DNA from: Pedobacter panaciterrae
GTDB lineage: Bacteria > Bacteroidota > Bacteroidia > Sphingobacteriales > Sphingobacteriaceae
NCBI RefSeq assembly: GCF_001636695.1
Contig: NZ_LGEL01000010.1
Location: 1-64,000, forward strand
Length of the DNA: 64,000 bases
Reading direction: 5' to 3'
Shown here: one piece after another, positions 1 through 8,819 of the stretch
How the letters are laid out: each line of letters begins with the position of its first letter
How positions within the stretch are numbered: the stretch's first letter is position 1
Notes under the pieces: generated by a model
What the model was told of the DNA's origin: nothing
Database searches by the model: none
What the model saw: only the letters and a program-made list of their open reading frames with translations
Program-made: the position numbers and the translations under genes

Positions 1-89
1 TTTGAGTTCCTGATGAAAGGGATGCAGAAGTCTAAATCGAGATATGAGTCTAAACTCTGAGGAACGAATAGTTTACTTCTGCTTCCTTC
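1..89 (-). pseudogene. Possible detached 3' remnant of the DUF6266 gene
   Basis: Read on the minus strand, these bases are open to the window edge and encode a peptide beginning EGSRSKLFVPQSLDSYLDLD. That resembles the end of DUF6266 proteins, where a Pro-Gln/Ser stretch is followed by a hydrophobic beta strand (here FCIPFIRNS). The reading frame differs from that of the upstream gene and is closed by a TGA just before it, and a palindromic repeat lies in between. I infer that it once formed the C-terminus of the neighbouring gene. The fragment continues beyond base 1, so its end is unseen. Confidence 0.4.
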
Positions 90-94
90 TCATT

Positions 95-697
95 CTAAAT
101 TATCAAAAACAAATCTAAAGGAACGAAGGAGAGATCTCTTGAGGTAATATAATCAATAAATCTCTCCTTTTGTCGTAAAACGTCTCCATCCATTCTGAAC
201 GCACCTGTAACTTTACTTACAACCGAGTTATCTTCAGCACAATAAGCAAGCAACATGGCCTGATCATAGGCATTTACACCGGTGCCGATGCCGGTATCCC
301 AGGTAAACCCGAGCTTTAAATCTGCATCCAGAAACATATTGCAGGTTACATGAAAATCCAGTTCTCCTCCACTTACCATTATCTTTTCAGGATTAACATA
401 CTGATTTGGATACTCGCCCTCAACAGCATAGAGAAGTGCATGTGAAACCGCAGCTTTATATCCTCCCGTTATGGTACCATGCCCCTTAAATCCTAACCGA
501 ACAAAGTCCTTGAGTGGCTTCATCCATGCCTGAACACCTCCAAATCCAGTTGTATTCTTTTTCTCTTTCAGCGTTTTCTTTCCTCTTCGCTTTCGTGGTC
601 TTGAACGAACCACGTACTCTCCGTTTAAAATGTAGCATACTACATTGCCAATCTTTCCAATAAAAGGCCCTAATAACCCTTGTGGTGCTTTTGCCAT
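95..697 (-). CDS. DUF6266 family protein, C-terminus probably disrupted
   Basis: A 200-residue protein starting MAKAPQGLLGPFIGKIGNV, the conserved N-terminus of DUF6266, a family of unknown function that is numerous in Pedobacter-like genomes. I chose the ATG at 697 rather than the upstream ATG at 742 because the family motif starts there. A basic stretch (RPRKRRGKKTLKEKKN) near residues 33-48 is typical. From about residue 180 the sequence stops looking like the family: the last ~20 residues are encoded by a palindromic repeat (about 121-178). A plausible C-terminal remnant lies beyond the stop in another frame. The protein is therefore probably truncated or altered. No function is known. 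There are no partner genes in view. Confidence 0.6.
   Translation of the reverse strand: MAKAPQGLLGPFIGKIGNVVCYILNGEYVVRSRPRKRRGKKTLKEKKNTTGFGGVQAWMKPLKDFVRLGFKGHGTITGGYKAAVSHALLYAVEGEYPNQYVNPEKIMVSGGELDFHVTCNMFLDADLKLGFTWDTGIGTGVNAYDQAMLLAYCAEDNSVVSKVTGAFRMDGDVLRQKERFIDYITSRDLSFVPLDLFLII
121..178. repeat. Palindromic repeat, GGAGAGATCTCTTG family, inside the DUF6266 gene
   Basis: The arm at 123-141 (acgaaggagagatctcttg) is matched by an imperfect reverse complement at 154-176. The core ggagagatctcttg at 128-141 is identical to the core of the long inverted repeat at 13.4 kb and to the half element at 62.55 kb. The element encodes the last residues of the DUF6266 reading frame. Confidence 0.6.
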
Positions 698-880
698 AAT
701 ATTTTTGTTTAAATGTTTAACCCAAAAACATCCATCATTCATGTAAAAAAATTAGGTAATTTCGGACATAAATCATGCTTTCAAATTCAGCTGTGCACCA
801 TCATGTTTTCAAAACAATGTTTCGAAGTCCTCGGTTAATTGTCTCCTCCATACAATTTTATATGCTTTAACGACCGAAAT
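698..880. other. Intergenic, nothing recognised
   Basis: AT-rich spacer between the divergent DUF6266 and metH units. I see no reading frame, RNA gene or strong repeat. It must hold the DUF6266 promoter, but no convincing TTTG-N20-TAnnTTTG pair stands out on the minus strand. Confidence 0.5.
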
Positions 881-912
881 TTTGGAAATGATTTTTCTTT
901 GTTGCACCTTTG
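881..912 (+). promoter_or_regulatory. Promoter of metH-metF
   Basis: TTTG at 881-884, a 20-base spacer, then CACCTTTG at 905-912, one base away from the Bacteroidota -7 consensus TAnnTTTG. Transcription would start about 918, exactly where the SAM riboswitch begins, which supports the call. Confidence 0.6.
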
Positions 913-916
913 TAAT

Positions 917-1024
917 GCTTATAGAGAAAGACGGAGGGATTAGACCCTGCGAAGTCTTAGCAACCTGTGCTTACAAGGTGCTACATTCTACTGGAGCCAA
1001 ACCATTGGTTCCCGAAAGATAAGT
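917..1024 (+). ncRNA. SAM-I (S-box) riboswitch
   Basis: The conserved SAM-I core is readable: GCTTAT (917-922) begins P1, followed by AGAGAAAGACGGAGGGA, then GACCCTGCGAAGTCTTAGCAACC, and the closing GAAAGATAAGT whose ATAAG (1019-1023) pairs back with CTTAT. It lies between the metH promoter and the metH start codon. In this class SAM binding stabilises P1 and turns off methionine genes. The downstream segment offers alternative pairings that would act as the expression platform. Confidence 0.9.
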
Positions 1025-1142
1025 TAAAGTCGACACCTAAACCGGACTTTTCGAATAAGCTTTGTATGTAATGAGTTCGGCACTTGTTTAGGCACAGCCT
1101 CTATCAACTTTAGCTTATTACCTACTCATATTACTATTAAAA
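1025..1142 (+). promoter_or_regulatory. Expression platform of the metH riboswitch
   Basis: The 3' strand of P1 with its extension (1019-1030, ataagttaaagt) can pair over 12 bases with 1107-1118 (actttagcttat, one G-U). A competing pairing joins 1054-1061 (aataagct) to 1112-1119 (agcttatt), and cctaaac (1036-1042) can pair with gtttagg (1086-1092). The two pairings that use 1112-1118 exclude each other. No U-run follows, and the switch ends about 24 bases before the ATG at 1143, so control of translation initiation (or Rho-dependent termination) is more likely than intrinsic termination. Confidence 0.55.
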
Positions 1143-4100
1143 ATGGACATTAGAGCAGAGTTAGAAAAACGTATCCTGATCATTGATGGTGCGATGGGCA
1201 CTATGATACAACGTTACGTCCTTTCTGAAGAAGATTTCAGGGGCGAGCGGTTCAAAGATCACCCGTGTGATGTAAAAGGTAATAACGATTTACTAAACAT
1301 TACCCGTCCGGATATCATTAAGGCCATTCATACCGAATATTTAACGGCCGGTACAGATATCATTGAGACCAATACTTTTAGTACCCAACGTATTTCACTG
1401 GCCGATTACCGGATGGAAGAGCTTGATTATGAAATGAGCTTTGAGGGGGCTAAAATAGCCAAAGAGGCAGTTGATGAATTCATGGCAGCTAATCCTGACA
1501 GAAAATGCTTTGTTGCAGGTGCTGTAGGCCCAACTAACAGAACGCTTTCTATTTCTCCGGATGTAAACGATCCGGGATACAGGGCACTTACTTTCGATGA
1601 ATTAGTTGATGCTTATTACGAACAAATACGCGGACTGGTTGATGGTGGTTCGGATCTGCTTTTAATTGAAACCATTTTTGATACCTTAAATGCCAAGGCT
1701 GCCATATTTGCCATCAAAAAACATGAAAATGTAATTGGCCGTAAAATCGAGATCATGATCTCCGGAACCATTACTGATGCTTCCGGAAGAACTTTATCGG
1801 GCCAAACTGCCGAAGCTTTCTTAAACTCTGTAATCCACGCCAATCCATTAAGTATAGGCTTCAACTGTGCCTTAGGGGCAAAAGATATGAGGCCGCATAT
1901 AGAAGAACTTTCTGCCAAAGCAGGCTGTTATGTTTCTGCCTATCCTAATGCTGGCTTGCCAAATGAGTTTGGTGCTTATGACGAAATGCCTCATGAAACT
2001 GCTCATCTGGTAGAAGATTTTATTCAGCATGGCTTTGTAAATATTGTAGGTGGTTGTTGTGGAACTACTCCTGAGCATATTGGCTGTATAGCTGCAAAAG
2101 CGAAAAATGTAGCGCCACGAAAAATACCCCAGATAGAACCTTATCTGCGTTTAAGCGGACTGGAGCCAGTTACCATTACTCCTGAAAGTATTTTTGTAAA
2201 CATTGGTGAACGTACAAACATCACCGGTTCTCCAAAATTCTCTAAACTTATTTTAGGTGGCGATTTTGAAGCTGCACTTGCTGTTGCACGCCAACAGGTT
2301 GAAGGTGGCGCTCAGGTTATCGATGTGAATATGGATGAGGGGATGATTGATTCGGAGGCCTCAATGACCAAATTTCTTAACCTGATTGCTTCTGAACCTG
2401 ATATTTCCAAGCTACCTATCATGGTAGATTCGTCTAAATGGACGGTTATTGAAGCAGGATTAAAATGTTTGCAGGGAAAAGGAATTGTAAACTCTATCTC
2501 TCTTAAAGAAGGTGAAGATAAATTCCGCGAAAGTGCCCGTAAAATCATGACTTACGGTGCTGCTGTAGTGGTAATGGCATTCGATGAGCTTGGACAGGCC
2601 GACAATTTTGAAAGAAGAAAAGAGATCTGTAAAAGATCATATGATATTTTAGTTGATGAAATTGGCTTTCCGGCTCAGGACATCATCTTTGACCCGAACA
2701 TCCTTACCGTTGCAACCGGATTAGAGGAACACAACAACTATGCGGTAGATTTTATAAATGCTACCCGCTGGATTAAAGAAAACCTGCCACATGCAAAAGT
2801 AAGTGGTGGTGTTTCAAACATTTCCTTCTCATTTAGAGGTAATAATACCGTTAGGGAAGCTATGCACTCTGCATTTTTATACCATGCCATCAAAGCAGGT
2901 TTAGATATGGGAATTGTAAATGCAGGGATGCTTGAGGTTTATCAGGAAATTCCGCCGGAGCTTTTAGTACTTGTTGAGGATGTTTTATTAAACCGCAGAG
3001 ATGATGCTACAGAGCGATTGGTTGAATTTGCAGACACCATCAAATCTAAAGGAAAAGAGATTGTAAGGGATGAGGAATGGCGTAAAACAAGTGTCGAAGA
3101 AAGACTTTCTCATTCATTGGTTAAAGGAATTATAGAATACCTTGATGCCGATGTTGAAGAGGCCCGTCAGAAATATGCCAGACCAATTCAGGTAATTGAA
3201 GGTCCTTTAATGGACGGGATGAACATTGTAGGTGACCTGTTTGGTGCCGGTAAAATGTTCCTGCCGCAGGTTGTAAAATCTGCCCGTGTAATGAAAAAAG
3301 CGGTGGCTTATCTGTTGCCGTTTATTGAGCAGGAAAAGCTGGACAATCCGGATCAGGATCAGAATTCATCTGCCGGAAGGGTATTGATGGCTACTGTAAA
3401 AGGTGATGTTCATGATATTGGCAAAAACATTGTGGGTGTAGTTTTAGCCTGTAATAACTTCGAAATTGTAGATATGGGCGTAATGGTTCCCGCTCAGGAG
3501 ATCATTAAAAAAGCCAAAGAAATAAATGCTGATATTATTGGGTTAAGTGGTTTAATTACTCCTTCGCTTGATGAAATGGTGCACTTTGCTAAAGAAATGG
3601 AACGTGAAGGATTTACAATTCCTTTAATTATTGGTGGTGCTACTACTTCCAGGATTCATGCTGCTGTTAAGGTTGCTCCGAACTATTCGGGGCCCGCTAT
3701 TCATGTGCTTGATGCTTCCAGAAGTGTAACTGTTTGCAGTACTTTAATGAACAAAGATACCCGCGATGAGTACATCCAGGGTATCCGTGAAGAATATGAT
3801 AAAGCGCGTGAGGCTCATTTAAATAAACGTTCTGATAAGCGCTTTAAAACAATTGAAGAGGCCAGAAAGGATAACTTTAAGATAGATCCGGCATTGGTTG
3901 CTCCTGCCCCTTCTTTTACGGGAACAAAGGTATTTGAGAACTATCCGCTAGAGGAGCTTGTGCCTTATATAGACTGGACTCCTTTTTTCCAGACCTGGGA
4001 ATTGCGTGGTAGTTATCCGCGTATTCTTGAGGATAAAGTTGTTGGCGATGAGGCTAAAAAACTTTTCAATGATGCCAAAGTATTGTTAAAAAAGATTGTG

Positions 4101-4802
4101 GACGAGAAATTACTTACCGCAAAGGCGGTAATAGGTTTCTGGCCCGCATATGCAAAAGGCGACGATATTGTGCTTGATGTGGAAGGTAAAGAGGTAGTAA
4201 TCCACACTTTACGTCAGCAGGCTGAAAAAGTTGCTGGACAACCATACTACGCGCTCTCTGATTTTATTGCGCAGCAGGAAACTGGTGTTCCTGATTATTT
4301 TGGTGGTTTTGCCCTTACTACAGGGATTGGTTGTGACGAAATGGTGGCTGAATTTGAGGCTAACTACGATGACTACAATAGTATTATGGCTAAGGCATTA
4401 GCTGATAGGCTTGCTGAAGCTTTTGCTGAGAAAATGCATGAGCTTGTACGTAAGGATTACTGGGGTTATGCAAAGGATGAAAATCTGAGCAATGAGGCGC
4501 TGATCAAAGAGGAATATGCAGGTATTCGTCCGGCGCCCGGTTATCCAGCTTGTCCGGAACATACTGAAAAAGGCACCTTGTTCGAATTACTTGATGCTGA
4601 GAACAGGATTGGCCTTCGTTTAACGGAAAGCTATGCTATGCACCCTACTGCAGCGGTAAGTGGCTTCTACTTTGCGCATCCGCAATCGAGATATTTTGGC
4701 CTTGGTAAAATAACCAAAGACCAGATTGATGATTATGCAGTTAGAAAAGACATGCCTGTAGATGAAGTGGAGAGATGGCTAAGTCCTAATCTTGCCTATT
4801 AA
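1143..4802 (+). CDS. metH: Cobalamin-dependent methionine synthase
   Basis: Transfers the methyl group of 5-methyltetrahydrofolate to homocysteine via methylcobalamin, giving methionine. The 1219 residues match full-length MetH with four modules. The homocysteine domain is about 1-320, with the zinc cysteines C242 (GFNC) and C305/C306 (GGCCG). The folate (pterin) domain is about 340-600 and the B12 cap and binding domain about 640-890, with the cobalt ligand in GDVHDIG (H757). The reactivation domain, which binds SAM, is about 900-1219 ([12 protein letters not shown]). It begins a two-gene unit with metF (23-base gap) behind a SAM-I riboswitch, so SAM should repress it. The cell needs B12, made or imported. 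Identification is secure. Confidence 0.97.
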   Translation: MDIRAELEKRILIIDGAMGTMIQRYVLSEEDFRGERFKDHPCDVKGNNDLLNITRPDIIKAIHTEYLTAGTDIIETNTFSTQRISLADYRMEELDYEMSFEGAKIAKEAVDEFMAANPDRKCFVAGAVGPTNRTLSISPDVNDPGYRALTFDELVDAYYEQIRGLVDGGSDLLLIETIFDTLNAKAAIFAIKKHENVIGRKIEIMISGTITDASGRTLSGQTAEAFLNSVIHANPLSIGFNCALGAKDMRPHIEELSAKAGCYVSAYPNAGLPNEFGAYDEMPHETAHLVEDFIQHGFVNIVGGCCGTTPEHIGCIAAKAKNVAPRKIPQIEPYLRLSGLEPVTITPESIFVNIGERTNITGSPKFSKLILGGDFEAALAVARQQVEGGAQVIDVNMDEGMIDSEASMTKFLNLIASEPDISKLPIMVDSSKWTVIEAGLKCLQGKGIVNSISLKEGEDKFRESARKIMTYGAAVVVMAFDELGQADNFERRKEICKRSYDILVDEIGFPAQDIIFDPNILTVATGLEEHNNYAVDFINATRWIKENLPHAKVSGGVSNISFSFRGNNTVREAMHSAFLYHAIKAGLDMGIVNAGMLEVYQEIPPELLVLVEDVLLNRRDDATERLVEFADTIKSKGKEIVRDEEWRKTSVEERLSHSLVKGIIEYLDADVEEARQKYARPIQVIEGPLMDGMNIVGDLFGAGKMFLPQVVKSARVMKKAVAYLLPFIEQEKLDNPDQDQNSSAGRVLMATVKGDVHDIGKNIVGVVLACNNFEIVDMGVMVPAQEIIKKAKEINADIIGLSGLITPSLDEMVHFAKEMEREGFTIPLIIGGATTSRIHAAVKVAPNYSGPAIHVLDASRSVTVCSTLMNKDTRDEYIQGIREEYDKAREAHLNKRSDKRFKTIEEARKDNFKIDPALVAPAPSFTGTKVFENYPLEELVPYIDWTPFFQTWELRGSYPRILEDKVVGDEAKKLFNDAKVLLKKIVDEKLLTAKAVIGFWPAYAKGDDIVLDVEGKEVVIHTLRQQAEKVAGQPYYALSDFIAQQETGVPDYFGGFALTTGIGCDEMVAEFEANYDDYNSIMAKALADRLAEAFAEKMHELVRKDYWGYAKDENLSNEALIKEEYAGIRPAPGYPACPEHTEKGTLFELLDAENRIGLRLTESYAMHPTAAVSGFYFAHPQSRYFGLGKITKDQIDDYAVRKDMPVDEVERWLSPNLAY

Positions 4803-4825
4803 ATTAACCAAACAAACTGACCAAA

Positions 4826-5779
4826 ATGAAAATTGTAGATCATATTAATAATGCCAGGGGTAAAACCTTGTTCTCTTTTGAATTATTACCGCCTGTAAAA
4901 GGCAAAAGCATAGATGAAATTTATAAAGCAATAGATCCGTTGATGGAGTTTAACCCTCCTTTTATAGACGTAACCTATCATAGAGAAGACTATATCTATA
5001 AACAGCATGGCAATGGATTGCTTGAAAAAGTTTCTTATCGTAAAAGACCCGGCACTGTAGCCATTTGTGCGGCTATTATGAACAGATACAAAGTAGATGC
5101 GGTACCTCATTTGATTTGTGGTGGCTTTACAAAAGAAGAAACTGAGAATGCATTGATAGACCTTCAGTTTCTTGGGATCGACAATGTGTTGGTATTAAGA
5201 GGTGATGCCCGCCATGCGGATTCTTCTTTTATCCCTACTCCGGGTGGACATGCCTATGCAACTGATTTACTGCAACAGGTTACTGACATGAATGGAGGAA
5301 GATACCTTCACGAAGATCATTCTGCATTTAAAACAGATTTTTGCATCGGTGTTGCCGGCTATCCGGAAAAACATTTTGAAGCACCTAATTTGAAGACTGA
5401 TTTTAGGTATCTGAAACAAAAGGTGGATATGGGTGCAGAGTTTATTGTAACGCAGATGTTTTTTGACAATAGCAAATACGTGAATTTTGTACAACAGTGC
5501 AGAGAGAATGGGATCAATGTACCCATCATTCCGGGCTTAAAACCAATTACTTCTTCCAAGCAGTTAATTAGTTTGCCAAAGGTATTCCATATTGATCTTC
5601 CGGAGGAACTGACTGAAGCAGTTCAGGCGTGTAAGGATGAGAAGAAGGTAAAAGAGGTGGGTATAGAATGGATGATACAACAGTGCAGGGAGCTAATTCA
5701 GGTTGGTGCACCTGTATTACATTTTTATACGATGAGTAATCCTGAGCCTACTAAAAAGATCGCTCAGGCAATATTTTAA
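4826..5779 (+). CDS. metF: 5,10-methylenetetrahydrofolate reductase
   Basis: Flavoenzyme that reduces 5,10-methylene-THF to 5-methyl-THF, the methyl donor used by MetH just upstream. The 317 residues have family length and form a single FAD-binding TIM barrel. It shows the N-terminal FSFELLPP motif carrying the catalytic Glu, LRGDAR near residue 125, and FIVTQMFFDN in the substrate region. It follows metH after 23 bases without a promoter or terminator between them, and a strong intrinsic terminator follows, so the two genes form one SAM-regulated operon. Confidence 0.96.
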   Translation: MKIVDHINNARGKTLFSFELLPPVKGKSIDEIYKAIDPLMEFNPPFIDVTYHREDYIYKQHGNGLLEKVSYRKRPGTVAICAAIMNRYKVDAVPHLICGGFTKEETENALIDLQFLGIDNVLVLRGDARHADSSFIPTPGGHAYATDLLQQVTDMNGGRYLHEDHSAFKTDFCIGVAGYPEKHFEAPNLKTDFRYLKQKVDMGAEFIVTQMFFDNSKYVNFVQQCRENGINVPIIPGLKPITSSKQLISLPKVFHIDLPEELTEAVQACKDEKKVKEVGIEWMIQQCRELIQVGAPVLHFYTMSNPEPTKKIAQAIF

Positions 5780-5798
5780 GGGACAATACAATCAAAAT

Positions 5799-5837
5799 GA
5801 TCGGTATCCTGAATTTTTTAGGATACCGATCGTTTTT
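5799..5837 (+). terminator. Intrinsic terminator of metH-metF
   Basis: A perfect 12-bp stem: gatcggtatcct (5799-5810) with aggataccgatc (5820-5831), a 9-base loop and then a T run (5833-5837). Confidence 0.9.
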
Positions 5838-5883
5838 AAAATAGTCTTTGTACCTTTAGGGTGACAAAATTAATTCTACCGCT

Positions 5884-6318
5884 ATGAAAAAACTGATGCT
5901 GCTTACACTTGTAATTTCAAGTGCCTTTACTGCCTGTACTACCATGAAATCTGGAACGATAGGAACTGGCGGGTTGTCTCAATTGAGCGGAACCTGGGAA
6001 CTTAATTATATCTCGGGTCCAAGAATAGCATTTAATGGCTTATATCCGGGTAAAAAACCTACTATCAAATTCGAAATAGCAGAGAAGAAATTTAGTGGTA
6101 ATACCAGTTGTAATTCCTATTCGGGAGCACTTGTTGCTGATGACACTTCCATCAACTTTACAGCTCCTTTTGCAATGACAAGAATGGCTTGTCCGGGCGA
6201 GGGGGAATCTACATTTGTACAAATGCTAAAGAAAGTCGGCACTTACTCCGTAACCAGCGATACTACCCTTAACTTTATGATGGGCGATATTGCTATTATG
6301 CGTTTTACTAAGAAATAG
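5884..6318 (+). CDS. META domain-containing lipoprotein
   Basis: A 144-residue protein with a lipoprotein signal peptide: charged MKK start, hydrophobic core, lipobox ending at C18 (SSAFTAC). The mature part is one META (DUF306, HslJ-like) domain. It has the typical LSGTWELNYISG opening, then ITF-type strands with NTSCNSYSG, TRMACPG and a terminal DIAIMRFTK. Members sit in the envelope; the E. coli relative HslJ is heat-inducible and linked to novobiocin resistance, but the biochemical role is unknown. A weak -7 box (TACCTTTA, 5851-5858) precedes it. It stands alone, convergent with thrC. Confidence 0.85.
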   Translation: MKKLMLLTLVISSAFTACTTMKSGTIGTGGLSQLSGTWELNYISGPRIAFNGLYPGKKPTIKFEIAEKKFSGNTSCNSYSGALVADDTSINFTAPFAMTRMACPGEGESTFVQMLKKVGTYSVTSDTTLNFMMGDIAIMRFTKK

Positions 6319-6335
6319 TATTTTAATAGGTAGTG

Positions 6336-6417
6336 CTTAGTATTTAAACATAGTTAGGAAACATGGTTTGCTCATTAATTTATGCGCCCAATCTCCTAAC
6401 TATGTCTAAATACTAAG
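6336..6417. repeat. Inverted repeat, AGTATTTAG family, copy 1
   Basis: The 24-base arms at 6336-6359 and 6394-6417 are reverse complements with one mismatch. It lies between the convergent META and thrC genes. No U-run follows on either strand, so it is not a classic terminator, although it could end both transcripts. The inner word agtatttag/ctaaatact recurs at three other sites in the window. Confidence 0.75.
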
Positions 6418-6442
6418 TACTAATTTACTACCTGCTCAAAAC

Positions 6443-7753
6443 CTAGCTTAAGCTAAATAAATATGCTTTAAACGATTCATAATCTGTATTCATCTTTTCA
6501 GCTTTTTTCGGCTTTGCCAAAAGATCTTGTACCTGATCAGAGATCTTAATCTTTGCTTTGATACTTTCGGGAAAAACATCAGGGAATTTACAGGCGTGTG
6601 CAGTAGAAAGGAATACACCTGCATAATCACCATCTGGATTTTCTACTCTATATTTTTGTAATGCAAGCCATGCTATTGCAGTATGCGGACAGGAAATATA
6701 ATTGAACTGCTCATATATGGCATTTATGCCCTTTAGGGTTTCCTCATCAGTAAAGCGATAACTCTGCACAATCTGCTGTAGTGCTTCCATATCATTTTTA
6801 AACAGATCCATTATTCTAACCCAGTTACTCGGTGCACCTACATCCATTGCATTGGAATAAGTTTGCACAGATGGTTTAGTTTCATAAACACCTGTTTCTA
6901 AGAATCGTGGAACAGTATCATTTACATTGGTTGCCGCAATAAATTTCTTTACCGGCAAGCCCATTTTATACGCCAAAAGACCTGCGGCAATATTACCGAA
7001 ATTTCCACTTGGCACAGAAAACACGACCTCTTCTTTACCTTGTCTTTTTAATTGAGCATAAGCATTGAAATAGTAAAATGTTTGCGGTATTAACCTGGAA
7101 ATGTTGATGGAATTTGCAGAGGTTAATCTTAATCTGGCATTTAATTCCTGATCTGCAAAAGCTTGTTTTACCAGGCTCTGGCAATCATCAAAAGTTCCAT
7201 CTACCTCTATTGCATGGATATTCTGTCCGTTTGTACAAAGTTGCAGTTCCTGAATTTCGCTTACTTTACCTTTAGGGTAAAGGATGGTTACCCGTGTATT
7301 AGGAACGCCTAAAAACCCTAATGCAACAGCTCCACCTGTATCGCCTGAGGTAGCAACAAGGACATCAAGTGTTTTCTCATTGTCTTTTAAAAAATAAGCC
7401 ATAACCCGGCTCATAAATCTTGCTCCAAAATCTTTAAAAGCCAAAGATGGCCCATGGAACAATTCTAATACTGCAGTGTTCTCATCAAGCGTTACTACCG
7501 GAGCTTCGAAATTGATGGCATCATCAATAATGCTTTGAAGATCTTCCAAAGGCATAGCATCTTTAAGTAATACCGAAGCTACTTTAAAGGCAATTTGCGA
7601 TAACGTGAACTTGTCTATATTATCGATAAATTCTTTATCCAGTTCTGGAATGTGGACCGGCATATACAAGCCTTTATCCAAAGGCATGCTGTTAAAAACA
7701 GCAGTTGCAAAGTCTACATTTAAGCTATGGTTGTTGGTACTATATAATTTCAT
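6443..7753 (-). CDS. thrC: Threonine synthase
   Basis: PLP enzyme converting O-phosphohomoserine to threonine, the last step of the pathway. The 436 residues have family length. The start MKLYSTNNHSLNVDF is typical of the E. coli-type branch, the PLP lysine lies in LAFKDFGARFM (near residue 108), and the phosphate-binding VATSGDTGGAVALGF and SVPSGNFGN loops are present. It is the third gene of the thrA-thrB-thrC order. However, a 130-base spacer with a palindromic repeat separates it from thrB, so its expression may be uncoupled from the first two genes. Confidence 0.96.
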   Translation of the reverse strand: MKLYSTNNHSLNVDFATAVFNSMPLDKGLYMPVHIPELDKEFIDNIDKFTLSQIAFKVASVLLKDAMPLEDLQSIIDDAINFEAPVVTLDENTAVLELFHGPSLAFKDFGARFMSRVMAYFLKDNEKTLDVLVATSGDTGGAVALGFLGVPNTRVTILYPKGKVSEIQELQLCTNGQNIHAIEVDGTFDDCQSLVKQAFADQELNARLRLTSANSINISRLIPQTFYYFNAYAQLKRQGKEEVVFSVPSGNFGNIAAGLLAYKMGLPVKKFIAATNVNDTVPRFLETGVYETKPSVQTYSNAMDVGAPSNWVRIMDLFKNDMEALQQIVQSYRFTDEETLKGINAIYEQFNYISCPHTAIAWLALQKYRVENPDGDYAGVFLSTAHACKFPDVFPESIKAKIKISDQVQDLLAKPKKAEKMNTDYESFKAYLFSLS

Positions 7754-7804
7754 CTATTAGTATTTAGTAAGTAGTATTTAGACATCAAGAGTATTAACAA
7801 GTAG

Positions 7805-7865
7805 TAATTAGTATTTAGACATTGTGTTTATTTTTTACCAGCAAACTATGTCTAAATACTAATTA
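7805..7865. repeat. Inverted repeat, AGTATTTAG family, copy 2, inside the thr operon
   Basis: The arms taattagtatttagacat (7805-7822) and its exact reverse complement (7848-7865) are 18 bp and perfect, with a 25-base loop. Two more agtatttag words lie at about 7759-7783. It occupies the thrB-thrC spacer, so the transcript would carry a strong hairpin there. Confidence 0.75.
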
Positions 7866-7883
7866 CTAAATACTCAAAAAATA

Positions 7884-8819
7884 TCAATCCAATATAACAG
7901 GCCCTTTTTTATTTACTTCTGAAACAAACGACAAGCTATTTATCGAAATGCCTTTTAAGTGCTGCTGTAACTTTTCAGTGATTCTGTTTGCCGTTTCTGC
8001 ATCTTTAGTAAGTGCAAATACTGACGGGCCTGATCCTGAAATACCAAAACCTATAGCTCCGGCCTTCATTGCAATGGTACGAAGTTTATAAAAATCAGGG
8101 ATTAAAATAGAGCGGGTAGGTTCAACAAGTATATCTGTCATGCTTCTTCCAATCAAATCATAATCTTTCATAAACAATCCACTAACTAAGCCCGCTACAT
8201 TTCCCCATTGGGTTACCGCATCTTTTAACAATACTTTTGAACGGATCATTTGGCGGGCATCTTTGGTTGGCACATCAACTTCTGGATATACAATGGCTGC
8301 ATGCATCTCTTCTGGAAACGGCAGACTAATAATATCTAATGGCTGATAGCTTCTGATTAACACAAAACCACCCATCAGGGCAGGTGCAACATTGTCGGCA
8401 TGGCCATAACCACAGGCCAGCTCCTCGCCTTTCATAGCAAAGGGAACAAGCTCCTTATTGGTCAACAGATTATCCATTAATGAATTTATGGCAAACAAAC
8501 CGGCTACAGTACTTGCAGAGCTTGAACCAAGACCACTGCCTATTGGCATCTTTTTATGAAGTTCAATTTCAATGCCCAGATCAGGTTTACCAATGTGATT
8601 TAAATAATGCTGTACACTGGCGCTTACTGTATTTTTTGCGGGGTTTAATGGTAATTTCCCATCATCACCTGTAATTTTTGAAATGGTAATACCCTTCCCT
8701 TCAGTAAGGCTCATAATCACCTCATCACCTGGTTGGTTTACAGCAAATCCTAAAACATCATAACCACAAACCACATTGGCCACAGTAGCAGGAGCGAAAA
8801 CTTTTATAGACTTTCTCAT
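7884..8819 (-). CDS. thrB: Homoserine kinase
   Basis: Phosphorylates homoserine with ATP to give O-phosphohomoserine. It is a 311-residue GHMP kinase with the ATP-binding motif PIGSGLGSSSAS near residues 92-103 and the C-terminal glycine-rich GFGISGSGPSVFAL. Its ATG overlaps the thrA stop in an ATGA (8816-8819), so the two are translationally coupled. It supplies the substrate of ThrC next in the operon. Confidence 0.95.
   Translation of the reverse strand: MRKSIKVFAPATVANVVCGYDVLGFAVNQPGDEVIMSLTEGKGITISKITGDDGKLPLNPAKNTVSASVQHYLNHIGKPDLGIEIELHKKMPIGSGLGSSSASTVAGLFAINSLMDNLLTNKELVPFAMKGEELACGYGHADNVAPALMGGFVLIRSYQPLDIISLPFPEEMHAAIVYPEVDVPTKDARQMIRSKVLLKDAVTQWGNVAGLVSGLFMKDYDLIGRSMTDILVEPTRSILIPDFYKLRTIAMKAGAIGFGISGSGPSVFALTKDAETANRITEKLQQHLKGISINSLSFVSEVNKKGPVILD

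Noticed and set aside
1616-1918. Open frames of 60-150 codons on the strand opposite metH, metF, thrA, sprA, maeB, envC-like and others
   Set aside because: They lie entirely inside strongly recognised genes, lack family motifs, and follow the codon structure of the true gene on the other strand.
6336-6417. Inverted repeat as a bidirectional terminator for META and thrC
   Set aside because: Plausible by position, but there is no U-run on either strand and the same repeat occurs inside the thr operon and at other spacers, so I list it as a repeat.
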